Shown in pieces: positions 54,509 through 63,440 of a stretch of DNA of 64,000 bases. Origin of the DNA: Flavobacteriales bacterium (GTDB lineage: Bacteria; Bacteroidota; Bacteroidia; Flavobacteriales_D; UBA2798); contig JAIBBF010000001.1 of NCBI GenBank assembly GCA_019694795.1, positions 128,370 through 192,369 of the forward strand, written 5' to 3'. A program made the translations under genes and the position numbers. Numbering within the stretch: the first letter of the stretch is position 1; the number at the start of each line of letters is the position of its first letter. A model generated the notes under the pieces. That model was given only the letters and a program-made list of their open reading frames with translations. It had not been told where the DNA came from and made no database searches.

Positions 54509-54999
54509 ATCGTTGGCGAATGGTTGGTGGTATTCTTGCAATGATTTTCCTCTTTGCATGTTGCGGTTTATACCGTGATGCCTTTTTTCGTCACCTCAAC
54601 GCGCAGATTTCTGTGCTCGAATACGGAACCGATTCCTTCGAATTTCAATTTGGACTCCAATTCATGGGTAACCTGAGTCTTGCTGCCCTGCTGAAACTAA
54701 AATGGATAGCTACATTGGGATTTTCATTGGTGTTTTTTGGAATTTCCTGTTTGGGAATCCGCATTTGGTTTCATCGCCGTGAACATTATTTCTGGCTGAT
54801 TTTAATTTACGCTGCAGCCATTGTTTTATCGGCACTTGCCATGCTGGTGGGAAAAATTTCGGGGATGCAAGAGCAATGGTATTATTTTGCGCGCTGGATG
54901 ATGGGTGCGGCACAATCGCCGGTATTATTTTTGATTGTTGCGGCATTATTGCTTTCGCCATTGGCAAAAACAACATCTTCTACTCAAACACCGGAATAG
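54505..54999 (+). CDS. Exosortase-associated membrane protein
   Basis: A 164-residue protein with four hydrophobic helices (about 8-24, 50-80, 92-115, 132-152). It is coupled by a 4-bp overlap to the exosortase gene; Bacteroidota exosortases are regularly followed by a small membrane protein of this type (XrtF- or XrtX-associated). The role is unknown, perhaps as a partner subunit. It has no motif I can name. Its last 20 bp overlap the end of the convergent spermidine-synthase-like gene. Confidence 0.7.
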   Translation: MNRWRMVGGILAMIFLFACCGLYRDAFFRHLNAQISVLEYGTDSFEFQFGLQFMGNLSLAALLKLKWIATLGFSLVFFGISCLGIRIWFHRREHYFWLILIYAAAIVLSALAMLVGKISGMQEQWYYFARWMMGAAQSPVLFLIVAALLLSPLAKTTSSTQTPE

Positions 55000-56515
55000 A
55001 TCCCTGATACGGATCTTTTTTGAGCGATTGAATAACGGCCCTGCGCCACGATAATCCCGCCGGAGCATTGATGATTTCATAGAGTGGATATTCATCGCTC
55101 AACACCAGTGCATCCTCTAAATTCAATTCTTTTTCCGAATAAAAAACAGCATTGTCGGGTATAGGATTTCTCCCTGCAACAAAAACCAGATTTCGTGTTT
55201 CCACATCTTCATGCGTGGGCCAGATAATCGCTTCCAATCCCGCATGGCGTATGGTTTTAAAAATACAACGGGCACCTCTTCCTTTTTCTCCATCAATAAA
55301 ACCGAAACTGTTGATCAGTAAAATTCCATTTTCCGAAAGCAAGGTTTTGATTTCCTCTATGCTTTCACGGGTGATTAAATGACTGGGGGTATCTTCTCCT
55401 TTAAACGTATCGAATAATATTAAATCGTATTTATTTTTCGTAGTGCGGATAAAATGCCGGGCATCGTCGATGTTCACCTTCACCTCGGGTGATAGTCCAA
55501 AATAGTTCCGAGCCACGTATTCCATTCGCGCATCGAGTTCGCAAACTTCTACCTGAAACCCCTGGCGGTATAACATCTGGGCAGCGGATCCTCCTCCTAA
55601 GCCCAATACTAATGCCTTTGGTTGTTCTATGCTAAAGGTATCAGCAAGCGTCTCCAGTTGATGAATGTAACTGAAATACATTTCTTCCCCGGCGGCGGTA
55701 TCGGCATAGGGATTATACATCGATTGCGAAACGCGGTTTACAAATAACCAGCGGGTGTATTGGCCGTGGCGAGAAGTGTCGCCCGAATAAATATCATTGG
55801 GAAAATCGAGGATCATGACTTGTCCCAATAACCCTTCTGAGTTGTAAACTAATTTTACTGCATTGGCCAAACGGGGAGCTGCTGCAAATTGTAGCATCCA
55901 GAAAAAAAAGAAAAGCAAGGCTAATCCGCTAAAGTCTTTTTTTTTTAAAAGCAGAATTGCCGGATAAATTCCCAATACAATTCCGGTGATGATGGCCGGG
56001 TAGCTGAGTCCGAAATAAGGAATAATCCAAAACCCAAATGCAAAAGTGGCAAGGATTCCTCCCAGTGTAGAAATAGCGTAAATGGTTCCGGCCGCTTGTC
56101 CGGCATGCTCCACATCGCGTGTAATATTCCGGATAATTAATGGCGAAACCATTCCCATCATAAACACCGGAGGGAATAAGATGATGAGTGAACTAATGGT
56201 AACGGCCGGCAAGAGGGATAAATAACCGAATAGGTGCAAAGTGAATTTTCCGGTAAAGGGTAACAGGATCATAAAAACCGCAGCAAGCACCAGCACTTTG
56301 TACAAGGCCTTTTCCGGATCTTTTTTCGAAGAGAAAAATCCGCCCGTAAAATATCCACCGGCTAATCCACCGAGGGTAATGGCCATTACGGCCGACCAAA
56401 CATAGAGTGACGAACCGAAAAAGGGTGCCATCATTTTGGCCCCGATCAATTCCGCGGCCATCACCGAGGCTCCTTCGAGAAAGGAAAGTAAAAGAAATGT
56501 TTGAGCGGCTTTCAC
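54980..56515 (-). CDS. Membrane-fused spermidine-synthase-like protein
   Basis: A 511-residue protein in two parts. The first 210 residues are about six membrane helices of a half-MFS type (LLSFLEGASVMAAELIGAKMMAPFFGSS at the start). The rest is a spermidine-synthase fold: KALVLGLGGGSAAQMLY (SAM-type nucleotide loop, near 300), VEVCELDARMEYVA (acidic residue, near 320) and KVNIDDARHFI (near 345), then YDLILFDTFKGED. Proteins of this kind are common in Bacteroidota and not all make polyamines; the exact aminopropyl or methyl transfer is unproven. GTG start at 56515, close after a TATTTTCG box. Confidence 0.85.
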   Translation of the reverse strand: MKAAQTFLLLSFLEGASVMAAELIGAKMMAPFFGSSLYVWSAVMAITLGGLAGGYFTGGFFSSKKDPEKALYKVLVLAAVFMILLPFTGKFTLHLFGYLSLLPAVTISSLIILFPPVFMMGMVSPLIIRNITRDVEHAGQAAGTIYAISTLGGILATFAFGFWIIPYFGLSYPAIITGIVLGIYPAILLLKKKDFSGLALLFFFFWMLQFAAAPRLANAVKLVYNSEGLLGQVMILDFPNDIYSGDTSRHGQYTRWLFVNRVSQSMYNPYADTAAGEEMYFSYIHQLETLADTFSIEQPKALVLGLGGGSAAQMLYRQGFQVEVCELDARMEYVARNYFGLSPEVKVNIDDARHFIRTTKNKYDLILFDTFKGEDTPSHLITRESIEEIKTLLSENGILLINSFGFIDGEKGRGARCIFKTIRHAGLEAIIWPTHEDVETRNLVFVAGRNPIPDNAVFYSEKELNLEDALVLSDEYPLYEIINAPAGLSWRRAVIQSLKKDPYQGSIPVFE

Positions 56516-56519
56516 ACAA

Positions 56520-56527
56520 CGAAAATA
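56520..56527 (-). promoter_or_regulatory. -7-like box TATTTTCG for the spermidine-synthase-like gene
   Basis: One mismatch to TAnnTTTG on the minus strand, four bases before the GTG start. Confidence 0.3.
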
Positions 56528-56556
56528 GTCAATTCTTTATTCCTTATTTAATCCCC

Positions 56557-56564
56557 TATCTTCG
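56557..56564 (+). promoter_or_regulatory. -7-like box TATCTTCG for the GT39-like gene
   Basis: One mismatch to TAnnTTTG, two bases before the first ATG at 56567. The same octamer occurs before glyA. Confidence 0.3.
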
Positions 56565-56566
56565 TT

Positions 56567-57892
56567 ATGATGGTAGAGCATTGGATATATGGAATAAAAA
56601 GCGGTAAAGGAAAAATCCTTCTCCTTGCCTTTTTCTTGCGTTTACTCTGGCTTCTGACCCTTCCCCATCCTGAAAACAGCACGCGACTGGCCGATTCCGA
56701 GGGCTATATTGCTATTGCGCAAAACATCATGAACGGAAACACCTACAGCATGAGTGTTGAAGAACCTTATTATCCCGATGTATTCCGCACGCCACTTTAT
56801 CCCTTGTTTTTAATATTAAGCGGGGGTCAATCGGAGCTATACTTTTTCACCCTGGTGCTACAGCTATTCATGTCGCTCTGGATTATTCACCGGGTGATGC
56901 AATGGACCGAACAACTCAGCGCTAATAAAAAAATAATTTACCTGATGGGTTTGTTGCTGGCAATGGATATTCCTTCTATTGTTTTTTCCACCCTGGTGAT
57001 GACGGAAACCTTGTTTTCTTTTTTGCTGATTGAAGCATTTTACCAATGGAAACAAGCATTCGACAGCGGCAGGCCAAGACTTTTTTTATGGGGATCGTTC
57101 TTGTTGGGACTCGCCGTTTTAACCCGCCCGATTCTGCTTTATTTTCCGGTCCTTCTCAGTGTTTTTTTATTGGTAATTACTCTCAGAAAAAAAATAGGCT
57201 GGCGCATTTTTATTTACATGCAAATTCCTTTTTATGGAATGATTTCACTGTGGATGCTACGTAATTTCATGATCATGGGTCATTGGTATTTTTCCTGCAT
57301 TGGTAGTTTTAATATGGCCTATTTTTCGGCTGCCCAGCTTCGCTCGGAACAGGAACACATTTCACTGAATGAAGCGCGTCATCAATTATTCGAAGAAGCA
57401 CATCAGCACATCGGGAAAAATCCCTATGAATATCCCTTAGAATTTTACGGCGCATTACAGGAACTGGCATTGCGGGAAATAAAAAATCATCCGTCATCTG
57501 CCATCTACCATGCACTCGGTGCTGAACTTCGGCTTTGGTTTTATCCCATGCGCGGATATCTGCTCCAACAACGCTCGGGCGAAGCAATGCAACAAGCCTG
57601 GAGAAATACCGAAACTGATCCCTTCACCTTCCTGCTCATCATCGTGCAAGAGTTGCAAACAATGATGATTTGGACCGGCGTAGTATTGGCTCTTTTCTCG
57701 ATTAAAAACTGGCTGAACCTAACTTATTTCACACTTCTTATTCTGCCCCTCATTTATGCCTTCATCACCGGTAGCGGTGCAGAAATGGAGGCCCGTTTTC
57801 GCATTCCCTGGCTGCCTTTTTTACTGGTTTTAGCAGCATTGGGTTATTATCACCGGGTGATGAAAAAAGGAATAGGCGCAGAACAAGCTTAA
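56567..57892 (+). CDS. GT39/ArnT-like membrane glycosyltransferase
   Basis: A 441-residue membrane protein with about 10 helices. The external loop after the first helix carries the acidic motif typical of polyprenyl-phosphate-sugar transferases ([16 protein letters not shown], then [12 protein letters not shown]). The large C-terminal loop and closing helices fit the PMT/ArnT superfamily. It would transfer a sugar from a lipid-phosphate donor to a lipid, glycan or protein at the periplasmic face. No lipid-sugar synthase lies nearby, so donor unknown. Confidence 0.78.
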   Translation: MMVEHWIYGIKSGKGKILLLAFFLRLLWLLTLPHPENSTRLADSEGYIAIAQNIMNGNTYSMSVEEPYYPDVFRTPLYPLFLILSGGQSELYFFTLVLQLFMSLWIIHRVMQWTEQLSANKKIIYLMGLLLAMDIPSIVFSTLVMTETLFSFLLIEAFYQWKQAFDSGRPRLFLWGSFLLGLAVLTRPILLYFPVLLSVFLLVITLRKKIGWRIFIYMQIPFYGMISLWMLRNFMIMGHWYFSCIGSFNMAYFSAAQLRSEQEHISLNEARHQLFEEAHQHIGKNPYEYPLEFYGALQELALREIKNHPSSAIYHALGAELRLWFYPMRGYLLQQRSGEAMQQAWRNTETDPFTFLLIIVQELQTMMIWTGVVLALFSIKNWLNLTYFTLLILPLIYAFITGSGAEMEARFRIPWLPFLLVLAALGYYHRVMKKGIGAEQA

Positions 57893-57908
57893 AGGATAAT
57901 TTTCTTTT

Positions 57909-57916
57909 TATCTTCG
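57909..57916 (+). promoter_or_regulatory. -7-like box TATCTTCG for glyA
   Basis: One mismatch to TAnnTTTG, 17 bp before the glyA ATG. Confidence 0.35.
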
Positions 57917-57933
57917 CCCCATATTTTTCCTCT

Positions 57934-59208
57934 ATGAAACGCGACGAAACCATTTTCCATTTAATCGATGAAGAAAAAGAACGTCAGACTCGTGGTATCG
58001 AGCTGATTGCTTCTGAGAATTTTGTAAGTGAACAAGTGATGCAGGCCATGGGTTCTGTACTCACAAATAAATATGCAGAAGGACTTCCCTCCAAGCGTTA
58101 TTACGGTGGTTGCGAAGTAGTAGATAAAGTGGAACAATTGGCAATAGATCGTTTAAAACAATTGTTCGGTGCAGAATGGGCCAATGTACAACCTCACTCG
58201 GGTGCTCAGGCAAATGCCGCTGTAATGCTGGCGGTTTTAAATCCGGGAGATACCATTCTCGGTTTCGATCTGAGTCACGGTGGTCACCTCACACACGGTT
58301 CACCGGTTAACTTTTCAGGAAAATTATATCGTCCGAATTTTTACGGTGTAGAAGAAGCTACAGGTCGTGTTGATTATGATAAAGTGGAAGCCAAGGCCAA
58401 AGAATGTATGCCAAAACTCATCATCTGCGGTGCCTCTGCCTATGCGCGCGATTGGGATTATGCCCGTTTGCGCAAAATTGCAGATGGAATTGGTGCTTTG
58501 TTAATGGCCGATATTTCTCACCCTGCGGGATTAATTGCTGCGGGATTACTGAACGATCCGATGCCGCATTGCCATATCGTTACCTCAACCACACACAAAA
58601 CCTTGCGCGGACCACGCGGTGGAATCATTATGATGGGGAAAGATTTTGATAATCCGTGGGGACATAAAACACCAAAGGGTGAAATCAAAAAAATGTCGGC
58701 ACTTTTAGATGCAGCCGTTTTCCCGGGAACACAGGGTGGTCCGTTGGAACATGTGATTGCTTCCAAAGCTGTTGCTTTTGGTGAAGCACTTTCGCCTGAG
58801 TTTAAAGAATACGGAAAACAGGTAATAAAAAATGCAGCAAAAATGGCGGAGGAATTTATTGCCCGCGGATATAAAGTGATTAGCGGAGGTACCGATAATC
58901 ACAGCATGCTGATTGATCTCCGTTCTAAAAACCTGACCGGTAAAGCCGCAGAAAATGCCTTGGTACTCGCCGATATTACAGTAAATAAAAACATGGTTCC
59001 ATTCGATGACAAATCGCCTTTTGTTACTTCGGGAATTCGTGTTGGAACGCCGGCTATAACTACACGCGGACTGAAAGAAAACGACATTCCGAAAGTGGTG
59101 GAACTGATGGATAAAGTGTTAATGAATATGGACAACCAATCGGTGATTGATGAAGTGAGAAAAGAGGTGAATCAACTGATGGGTGGTCGCCCGCTGTTTG
59201 CATGGTAA
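57934..59208 (+). CDS. glyA: Serine hydroxymethyltransferase
   Basis: PLP enzyme of 424 residues that interconverts serine and glycine with tetrahydrofolate, the main one-carbon source. The usual landmarks are present: [18 protein letters not shown] near the N-terminus, [14 protein letters not shown] near 85-98, SHGGHLTHG near 110-120, and [13 protein letters not shown] near 215 with the PLP Lys. [14 protein letters not shown] closes the fold. Full length. It is a single gene with its own promoter and a strong terminator. Confidence 0.97.
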   Translation: MKRDETIFHLIDEEKERQTRGIELIASENFVSEQVMQAMGSVLTNKYAEGLPSKRYYGGCEVVDKVEQLAIDRLKQLFGAEWANVQPHSGAQANAAVMLAVLNPGDTILGFDLSHGGHLTHGSPVNFSGKLYRPNFYGVEEATGRVDYDKVEAKAKECMPKLIICGASAYARDWDYARLRKIADGIGALLMADISHPAGLIAAGLLNDPMPHCHIVTSTTHKTLRGPRGGIIMMGKDFDNPWGHKTPKGEIKKMSALLDAAVFPGTQGGPLEHVIASKAVAFGEALSPEFKEYGKQVIKNAAKMAEEFIARGYKVISGGTDNHSMLIDLRSKNLTGKAAENALVLADITVNKNMVPFDDKSPFVTSGIRVGTPAITTRGLKENDIPKVVELMDKVLMNMDNQSVIDEVRKEVNQLMGGRPLFAW

Positions 59209-59210
59209 TT

Positions 59211-59236
59211 GAAAAGGACTCTTCGGAGTCCTTTTT
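59211..59236 (+). terminator. glyA terminator with UUCG tetraloop
   Basis: A 10-bp perfect stem (59212-59221 with 59226-59235) closed by a C(TTCG)G loop and ending in a T-run. Confidence 0.88.
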
Positions 59237-59287
59237 CTTTACAACCTTTTGCTCTTCGCTGCGTCTTGCTTTTGTTATATTTATACA

Positions 59288-60403
59288 ATGATCCCTTTTC
59301 ATCGTCCCACGCTTACCGGCCTCGAAGAAAAATACCTGGCCGATTGCATCCGTGAAAATCACTTTTCCGGTGGTGGTTCATTTACCCGGGCGTGTACTGA
59401 TTTTTTGAAAAAGGAATTTTCTTTTCCCGAAGTTTTTCTCACCACCTCATGCACGGCTGCACTCGAAATGGCAGCTTTGCTGATCGATATTCAACCCGGC
59501 GATGAGGTGATTGTTCCCTCCTACACTTTCGTGAGCACGGCCAATGCCTTTGCATTAAGAGGAGCACAAATACGCTTTGCCGATTCCTGCAAAGATCATC
59601 CGAATATCGATCCGCAATCGGTTCGCAAATTGATCAATGAAAAAACAAAAGCGATAGTGATTGTGCACTATGCAGGAATGGCTTGCGATATGGCAGCTAT
59701 CATGAAACTGGCTATGGAGAAAAATATCTTTCTCATAGAAGATGCTGCCCAATGCGTTTTTTCGCAGTACAACGATACACCTCTTGGAAGCTTTGGAGAT
59801 CTGGCGGCTTTTTCTTTTCATGAAACAAAAAACATTCACTGCGGAGAAGGCGGTGCTTTGGTGGTGAACAATAAAAAACTAAGAGCTCAGGCAGAAATTC
59901 TATTGGAGAAAGGAACCAACCGCATCGAATTTTTACGAGGTAAAGTGTCATCGTACGAATGGAAATCGATTGGTTCTTCGTATACACCTTCAGAATTAAA
60001 TGCTGCTTTTTTACTGGCACAACTCACAGCGGGAAAAGACATCACGCAACAACGCATCAGTAACTGGAATTTTTATTTCGAGCAACTACATAATGTAAAA
60101 AGCGAACACTGGGGACTTCCACAGGTAGAAGATTATATGCGGCACAATGCGCATCACTTTTTTATTCGTTGTAAGGATAAGGAAACGCGCGACCGGCTTA
60201 TTTCATGGTTTGCAAAAAACGATATCAAAGTGGTGTTTCATTATTTGCCTTTGCACCAAAGTGAATTTGCAAAACAACATTATGGAGATGTATCCCTACC
60301 GCATGCAGAAGCTTTTGGCGATGCATTAATTCGTCTCCCACTTTATCATTCCATTACAAAAGCAGAAATGGAACAAGTGATAAAAACCTTGCTTGCGTTC
60401 TGA
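59288..60403 (+). CDS. dTDP-4-amino-4,6-dideoxygalactose transaminase-like (WecE/RffA type)
   Basis: A 371-residue DegT-family aminotransferase. IPFHRPTLTGLEEKYL at the N-terminus, TTSCTAALEMAALLI, IEDAAQCVFSQYND and SFHETKNIHCGEGGAL (with the PLP Lys) are all close to the WecE pattern, which makes dTDP-Fuc4N for enterobacterial common antigen. In this organism the amino sugar probably serves another glycan. The ATG at 59288 is preferred over one 13 codons upstream because family members begin at this Ile-Pro-Phe. It stands alone, with no rml or wec genes, and its stop is three bases from the convergent TonB-like gene. Confidence 0.88.
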   Translation: MIPFHRPTLTGLEEKYLADCIRENHFSGGGSFTRACTDFLKKEFSFPEVFLTTSCTAALEMAALLIDIQPGDEVIVPSYTFVSTANAFALRGAQIRFADSCKDHPNIDPQSVRKLINEKTKAIVIVHYAGMACDMAAIMKLAMEKNIFLIEDAAQCVFSQYNDTPLGSFGDLAAFSFHETKNIHCGEGGALVVNNKKLRAQAEILLEKGTNRIEFLRGKVSSYEWKSIGSSYTPSELNAAFLLAQLTAGKDITQQRISNWNFYFEQLHNVKSEHWGLPQVEDYMRHNAHHFFIRCKDKETRDRLISWFAKNDIKVVFHYLPLHQSEFAKQHYGDVSLPHAEAFGDALIRLPLYHSITKAEMEQVIKTLLAF

Positions 60404-60406
60404 TGC

Positions 60407-61165
60407 TTATTGCTGAATATAGCGGTAAGTGATGGTTCCCTCCTGAGGTTCCGGCGCAGTAGATGAGGCTTCGAATTTTGCACGGTACACATAGGTCATG
60501 GCCGCACTGCGCATGCAATCGTCGGTGACATTCGACTTTGAATTATCGATACTCGCACTTGTTACTTTTCCGCTGCGGTTCACTTTTATTTTCATCACAA
60601 TGGTGCCACTACCGATACAGGTATACGAAGGCTTGGGAAGTTTTTCGTGTCTTCGTCCGCCAAGATCATAGTCCACTGTAGTTGTTCCCTTCATCGCCCC
60701 GGAAGAACTACCCTCGTTATTTTTTTTGTCGTTGGGATCGGGATTCGGATTGGGATTGACTTTTTCTTTTTGCGTATTGGTTTGAATCGCATTCGGATCG
60801 CCGCCTCGCTCGTTAGCCAGTTTATCAAACTCCGCTTTCTCCATGGCTTTTAATTCCTCGTACACACTTTTCTCTACACTCGACTTATCGAAACGTGCAT
60901 CGTATTTCTGAGTACTTGCTTCCTGTTTATCGGCCTTATTAAATTCGGTATTGATAATTTTTCCATTGGCATCTGTCTGCATCAATTCTTCGGGTTTAGG
61001 ATCTTCCTGCACCACTTCTACGGGAATAGAACTTTCCTCCTCCAGCTGCAGCGCCGGAACGTATTTGGTGACCACCACACTCTGGCTATACACCAGAAAG
61101 CCCATGTGCAACACAAAGGTTCCGATAATTCCCCAACGGTGTTTTATGATAAAATCACTAATCAT
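60407..61165 (-). CDS. TonB-like energy-transducer protein
   Basis: A 252-residue envelope protein. A single N-terminal helix (about 12-30, after KHRWG) anchors it in the inner membrane. A long charged linker rich in Glu, Lys, Asn and Pro spans the periplasm (about 40-165). The C-terminal domain (about 175-252) has the TonB-type strand pattern IVMKIKVNRSGKVTSASIDNSKS. TonB_C normally engages the TonB box of outer-membrane receptors with ExbBD energy; exbBD are not here. Some Bacteroidota TonB-like proteins act as structural linkers instead. A TAGATTTG box lies just upstream. Confidence 0.78.
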   Translation of the reverse strand: MISDFIIKHRWGIIGTFVLHMGFLVYSQSVVVTKYVPALQLEEESSIPVEVVQEDPKPEELMQTDANGKIINTEFNKADKQEASTQKYDARFDKSSVEKSVYEELKAMEKAEFDKLANERGGDPNAIQTNTQKEKVNPNPNPDPNDKKNNEGSSSGAMKGTTTVDYDLGGRRHEKLPKPSYTCIGSGTIVMKIKVNRSGKVTSASIDNSKSNVTDDCMRSAAMTYVYRAKFEASSTAPEPQEGTITYRYIQQ

Positions 61166-61173
61166 TTACGCTA

Positions 61174-61181
61174 CAAATCTA
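61174..61181 (-). promoter_or_regulatory. -7 box TAGATTTG for the TonB-like gene
   Basis: Exact TAnnTTTG match on the minus strand, eight bases before the ATG, giving at most a few bases of leader. The same octamer stands before the PID-CTERM gene. Confidence 0.45.
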
Positions 61182-61367
61182 CGTTTCCTGCCTATCAACT
61201 GTTACCCTTTTCCTTGTGTTTCGTTCACAAAAGTGAAATCAAAAAATAGAAATCCATTTAGAAACAAACACAACAATCTAATAAACAGTTGATTACGATA
61301 TTAATGGTAAACATTCAAAATATTAATCCTGCCTCATTCGTCTTACTGTTCAATTAAAGGGAATCAT

Positions 61368-61375
61368 TACCTTTG
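61368..61375 (+). promoter_or_regulatory. -7 box TACCTTTG for yidC
   Basis: Exact TAnnTTTG match, 25 bp before the yidC ATG and identical to the carB box. Confidence 0.5.
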
Positions 61376-61400
61376 CCCCTTCTAAAAAACAACACGTTCA

Positions 61401-63365
61401 ATGGATAGAAATTCCGTTATTGGATTAATCCTCATCGCCGGAATACTGGTGATTTTTTCCATTTTCAATTCGCCTTCGGAAGAAGAGCAGCGTTTAATTG
61501 CTCAACAACGCGATTCAATTGCCCGCGCCGAAGAGGCAGCTCAGAAAACAAAACTTCAGGTTGAAAAAGACAGCAGCAAAACTGCCGTTTTGAACAATGC
61601 AGGAAATGAAGTAGTGGTTCCGGCAACAGATTCAAGTTTAATTGGCTTAAATGCTGATTCCCTTTCTGCCGTTAGAGATTCAATTCAAATGGCACAGGAA
61701 AGTTCTAAACTGAATGAGCGTTTTGGAATTTTTTCTGCTTCTGCCAAAGGAGAAAAGAAATATGCCGTTATCGAAAACGATAAGATCCGTGTAACCACCA
61801 CCAATCAGGGTGCACGCATTGTAAGTGCCGAGGTAAAAAATTACCGCACCTATAGCGATTTCGTTGCCAATAGCGATCAGCCTTTACGTTTGTTCGATGA
61901 AGATTCTACCAGCATCGGGTTGCGTTTTAACATGGGCAACCTGCAACTGAATACGCTTGACCTTTTTGCTCAAACCACTTCCGGACCTTTGCTAAAAGTC
62001 AGCGGCGAAAACAATAAAATCACCTACCGCTTTGCAACTGAGAATGCAGGGAAATACCTCGAAGTAGTCTATACGCTTCCAGAAGATGGATATGCCATTA
62101 AAATGGATATAAATGTGGTGGGATTGGAAAGTGAAGGCGTTGCATCATCGTTGGAGATGAACTGGAATTCGAAATTACTCTCTACCGAGCGATTGGTGGA
62201 TAATGAAAAAATCACTTCCTCTGTATTCTTTAAATACACCGAATCCGGAAGATCTTATTTAAGTGAATCATCTTCCGATCAATTGACCCTGGAAGCAAAT
62301 GCTTCATGGATTGCCTTTAAACAAAGTTATTTCTCGGCAGTAGTGATGTCGGAAAAGGGAATTAATTACGATGGATCTCAAATTTCCATCAACATGATTA
62401 ATTCTAAAAAGTACATCAAAGAATACAATGCCGATTTAAATATTTCCACTGCAGATGCTGCAAAAAGTAATGTGGCTTTACAATTCTATTTCGGTCCCAA
62501 CGACCGTGATGAACTGGCGAAGTTCAACAATGGTATGGAGGACATCGTTAACATCGGTTGGGGAATTTTCGGTTGGGTGAATAAGTGGCTGGTTATTCCG
62601 GTATTTAATTTACTGGATTCACTGGGCATCAATTACGGTTTAATCATTATCCTGTTGACCCTGATCGTAAAAATCATCATTATGCCATTGACTTATAAAA
62701 ACTATAAGTCGAGCGCAAAAATGCGTGTTTTGAAACCGGAAGTAGATGAAATCGGAAAACGCATTGGAACGGATGATCCATTGAAAAAACAACAAGAGGT
62801 AATGGCCCTCTACCGTAAATCCGGTGTAAATCCTATGGCGGGTTGTATTCCTATGTTAATTCAGATGCCGGTATTGATTGCCGTGTTCCGCTTTTTCCCA
62901 TCGGCAATTCAGTTACGTCAACAAGGCTTCCTGTGGGCTGAGGATTTATCTTCCTATGATTCTGTTTTAAATTTCGGATTCAGCATTCCATTGTATGGCG
63001 ATCATATTTCATTGTTCGCTTTATTAATGGCTGTATCTACCATTTTAATTACACGCATGAACAGTGGACAGATGGACACTTCCATGCCAGGGATGAAATT
63101 CATGATGTACTTCTTCCCGGTAATGATGATTTTCTTCTTCAACAGCATGGCTTCCGGTTTGAGTTTCTATTACTTCATCTCAAACATCATGTCGCTGGTA
63201 ATTATGTGGGGAATTAAAAAATGGTTCATCGATGAACAAAAAATTCTGGCTCAAATTCACGAAAACAGAAAAAATCCGAAGACTCAAAAGAAATCCGCAT
63301 TCATGCAACGTCTCGAAGAAGCTCAGCGCATGCAACAACAGAAAAAAAATGGCGGTAAAAAATAA
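61401..63365 (+). CDS. yidC: Membrane protein insertase YidC
   Basis: Inserts and folds inner-membrane proteins, alone or with SecYEG. The 654-residue chain has the Gram-negative layout: an N-terminal helix (about 6-24), a large periplasmic beta-sandwich domain (about 85-370), then the five-helix insertase core (about 385-625), including IIILLTLIVKIIIMPLTYKNYKSSAKM and the GCIPMLIQMPVLIAVF segment. A basic C-terminal tail (EEAQRMQQQKKNGGKK) can contact ribosomes. It has its own promoter and is followed by a strong terminator. Confidence 0.96.
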   Translation: MDRNSVIGLILIAGILVIFSIFNSPSEEEQRLIAQQRDSIARAEEAAQKTKLQVEKDSSKTAVLNNAGNEVVVPATDSSLIGLNADSLSAVRDSIQMAQESSKLNERFGIFSASAKGEKKYAVIENDKIRVTTTNQGARIVSAEVKNYRTYSDFVANSDQPLRLFDEDSTSIGLRFNMGNLQLNTLDLFAQTTSGPLLKVSGENNKITYRFATENAGKYLEVVYTLPEDGYAIKMDINVVGLESEGVASSLEMNWNSKLLSTERLVDNEKITSSVFFKYTESGRSYLSESSSDQLTLEANASWIAFKQSYFSAVVMSEKGINYDGSQISINMINSKKYIKEYNADLNISTADAAKSNVALQFYFGPNDRDELAKFNNGMEDIVNIGWGIFGWVNKWLVIPVFNLLDSLGINYGLIIILLTLIVKIIIMPLTYKNYKSSAKMRVLKPEVDEIGKRIGTDDPLKKQQEVMALYRKSGVNPMAGCIPMLIQMPVLIAVFRFFPSAIQLRQQGFLWAEDLSSYDSVLNFGFSIPLYGDHISLFALLMAVSTILITRMNSGQMDTSMPGMKFMMYFFPVMMIFFFNSMASGLSFYYFISNIMSLVIMWGIKKWFIDEQKILAQIHENRKNPKTQKKSAFMQRLEEAQRMQQQKKNGGKK

Positions 63366-63383
63366 TAAAGCATAAATCGATAT

Positions 63384-63414
63384 AAAAAAAGACGACCAAT
63401 GGTCGTCTTTTTTT
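63384..63414. terminator. Bidirectional terminator after yidC
   Basis: A perfect 14-bp stem (63384-63397 with 63401-63414) with a three-base loop. Its outer seven pairs are A-T, so it provides a T-run in both directions, serving yidC and the convergent DUF4139 gene. Confidence 0.9.
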
Positions 63415-63440
63415 ATTATAGTACAGCTATTTTAACCGAT

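Noticed and set aside
59211-59236. Riboswitch-like stem after glyA
   Set aside because: It is a simple UUCG hairpin with a T-run downstream of the gene, so a terminator.
60407-61165. Complete TonB-ExbB-ExbD uptake operon
   Set aside because: Only a TonB-like gene is present; its neighbours are an aminotransferase and yidC.
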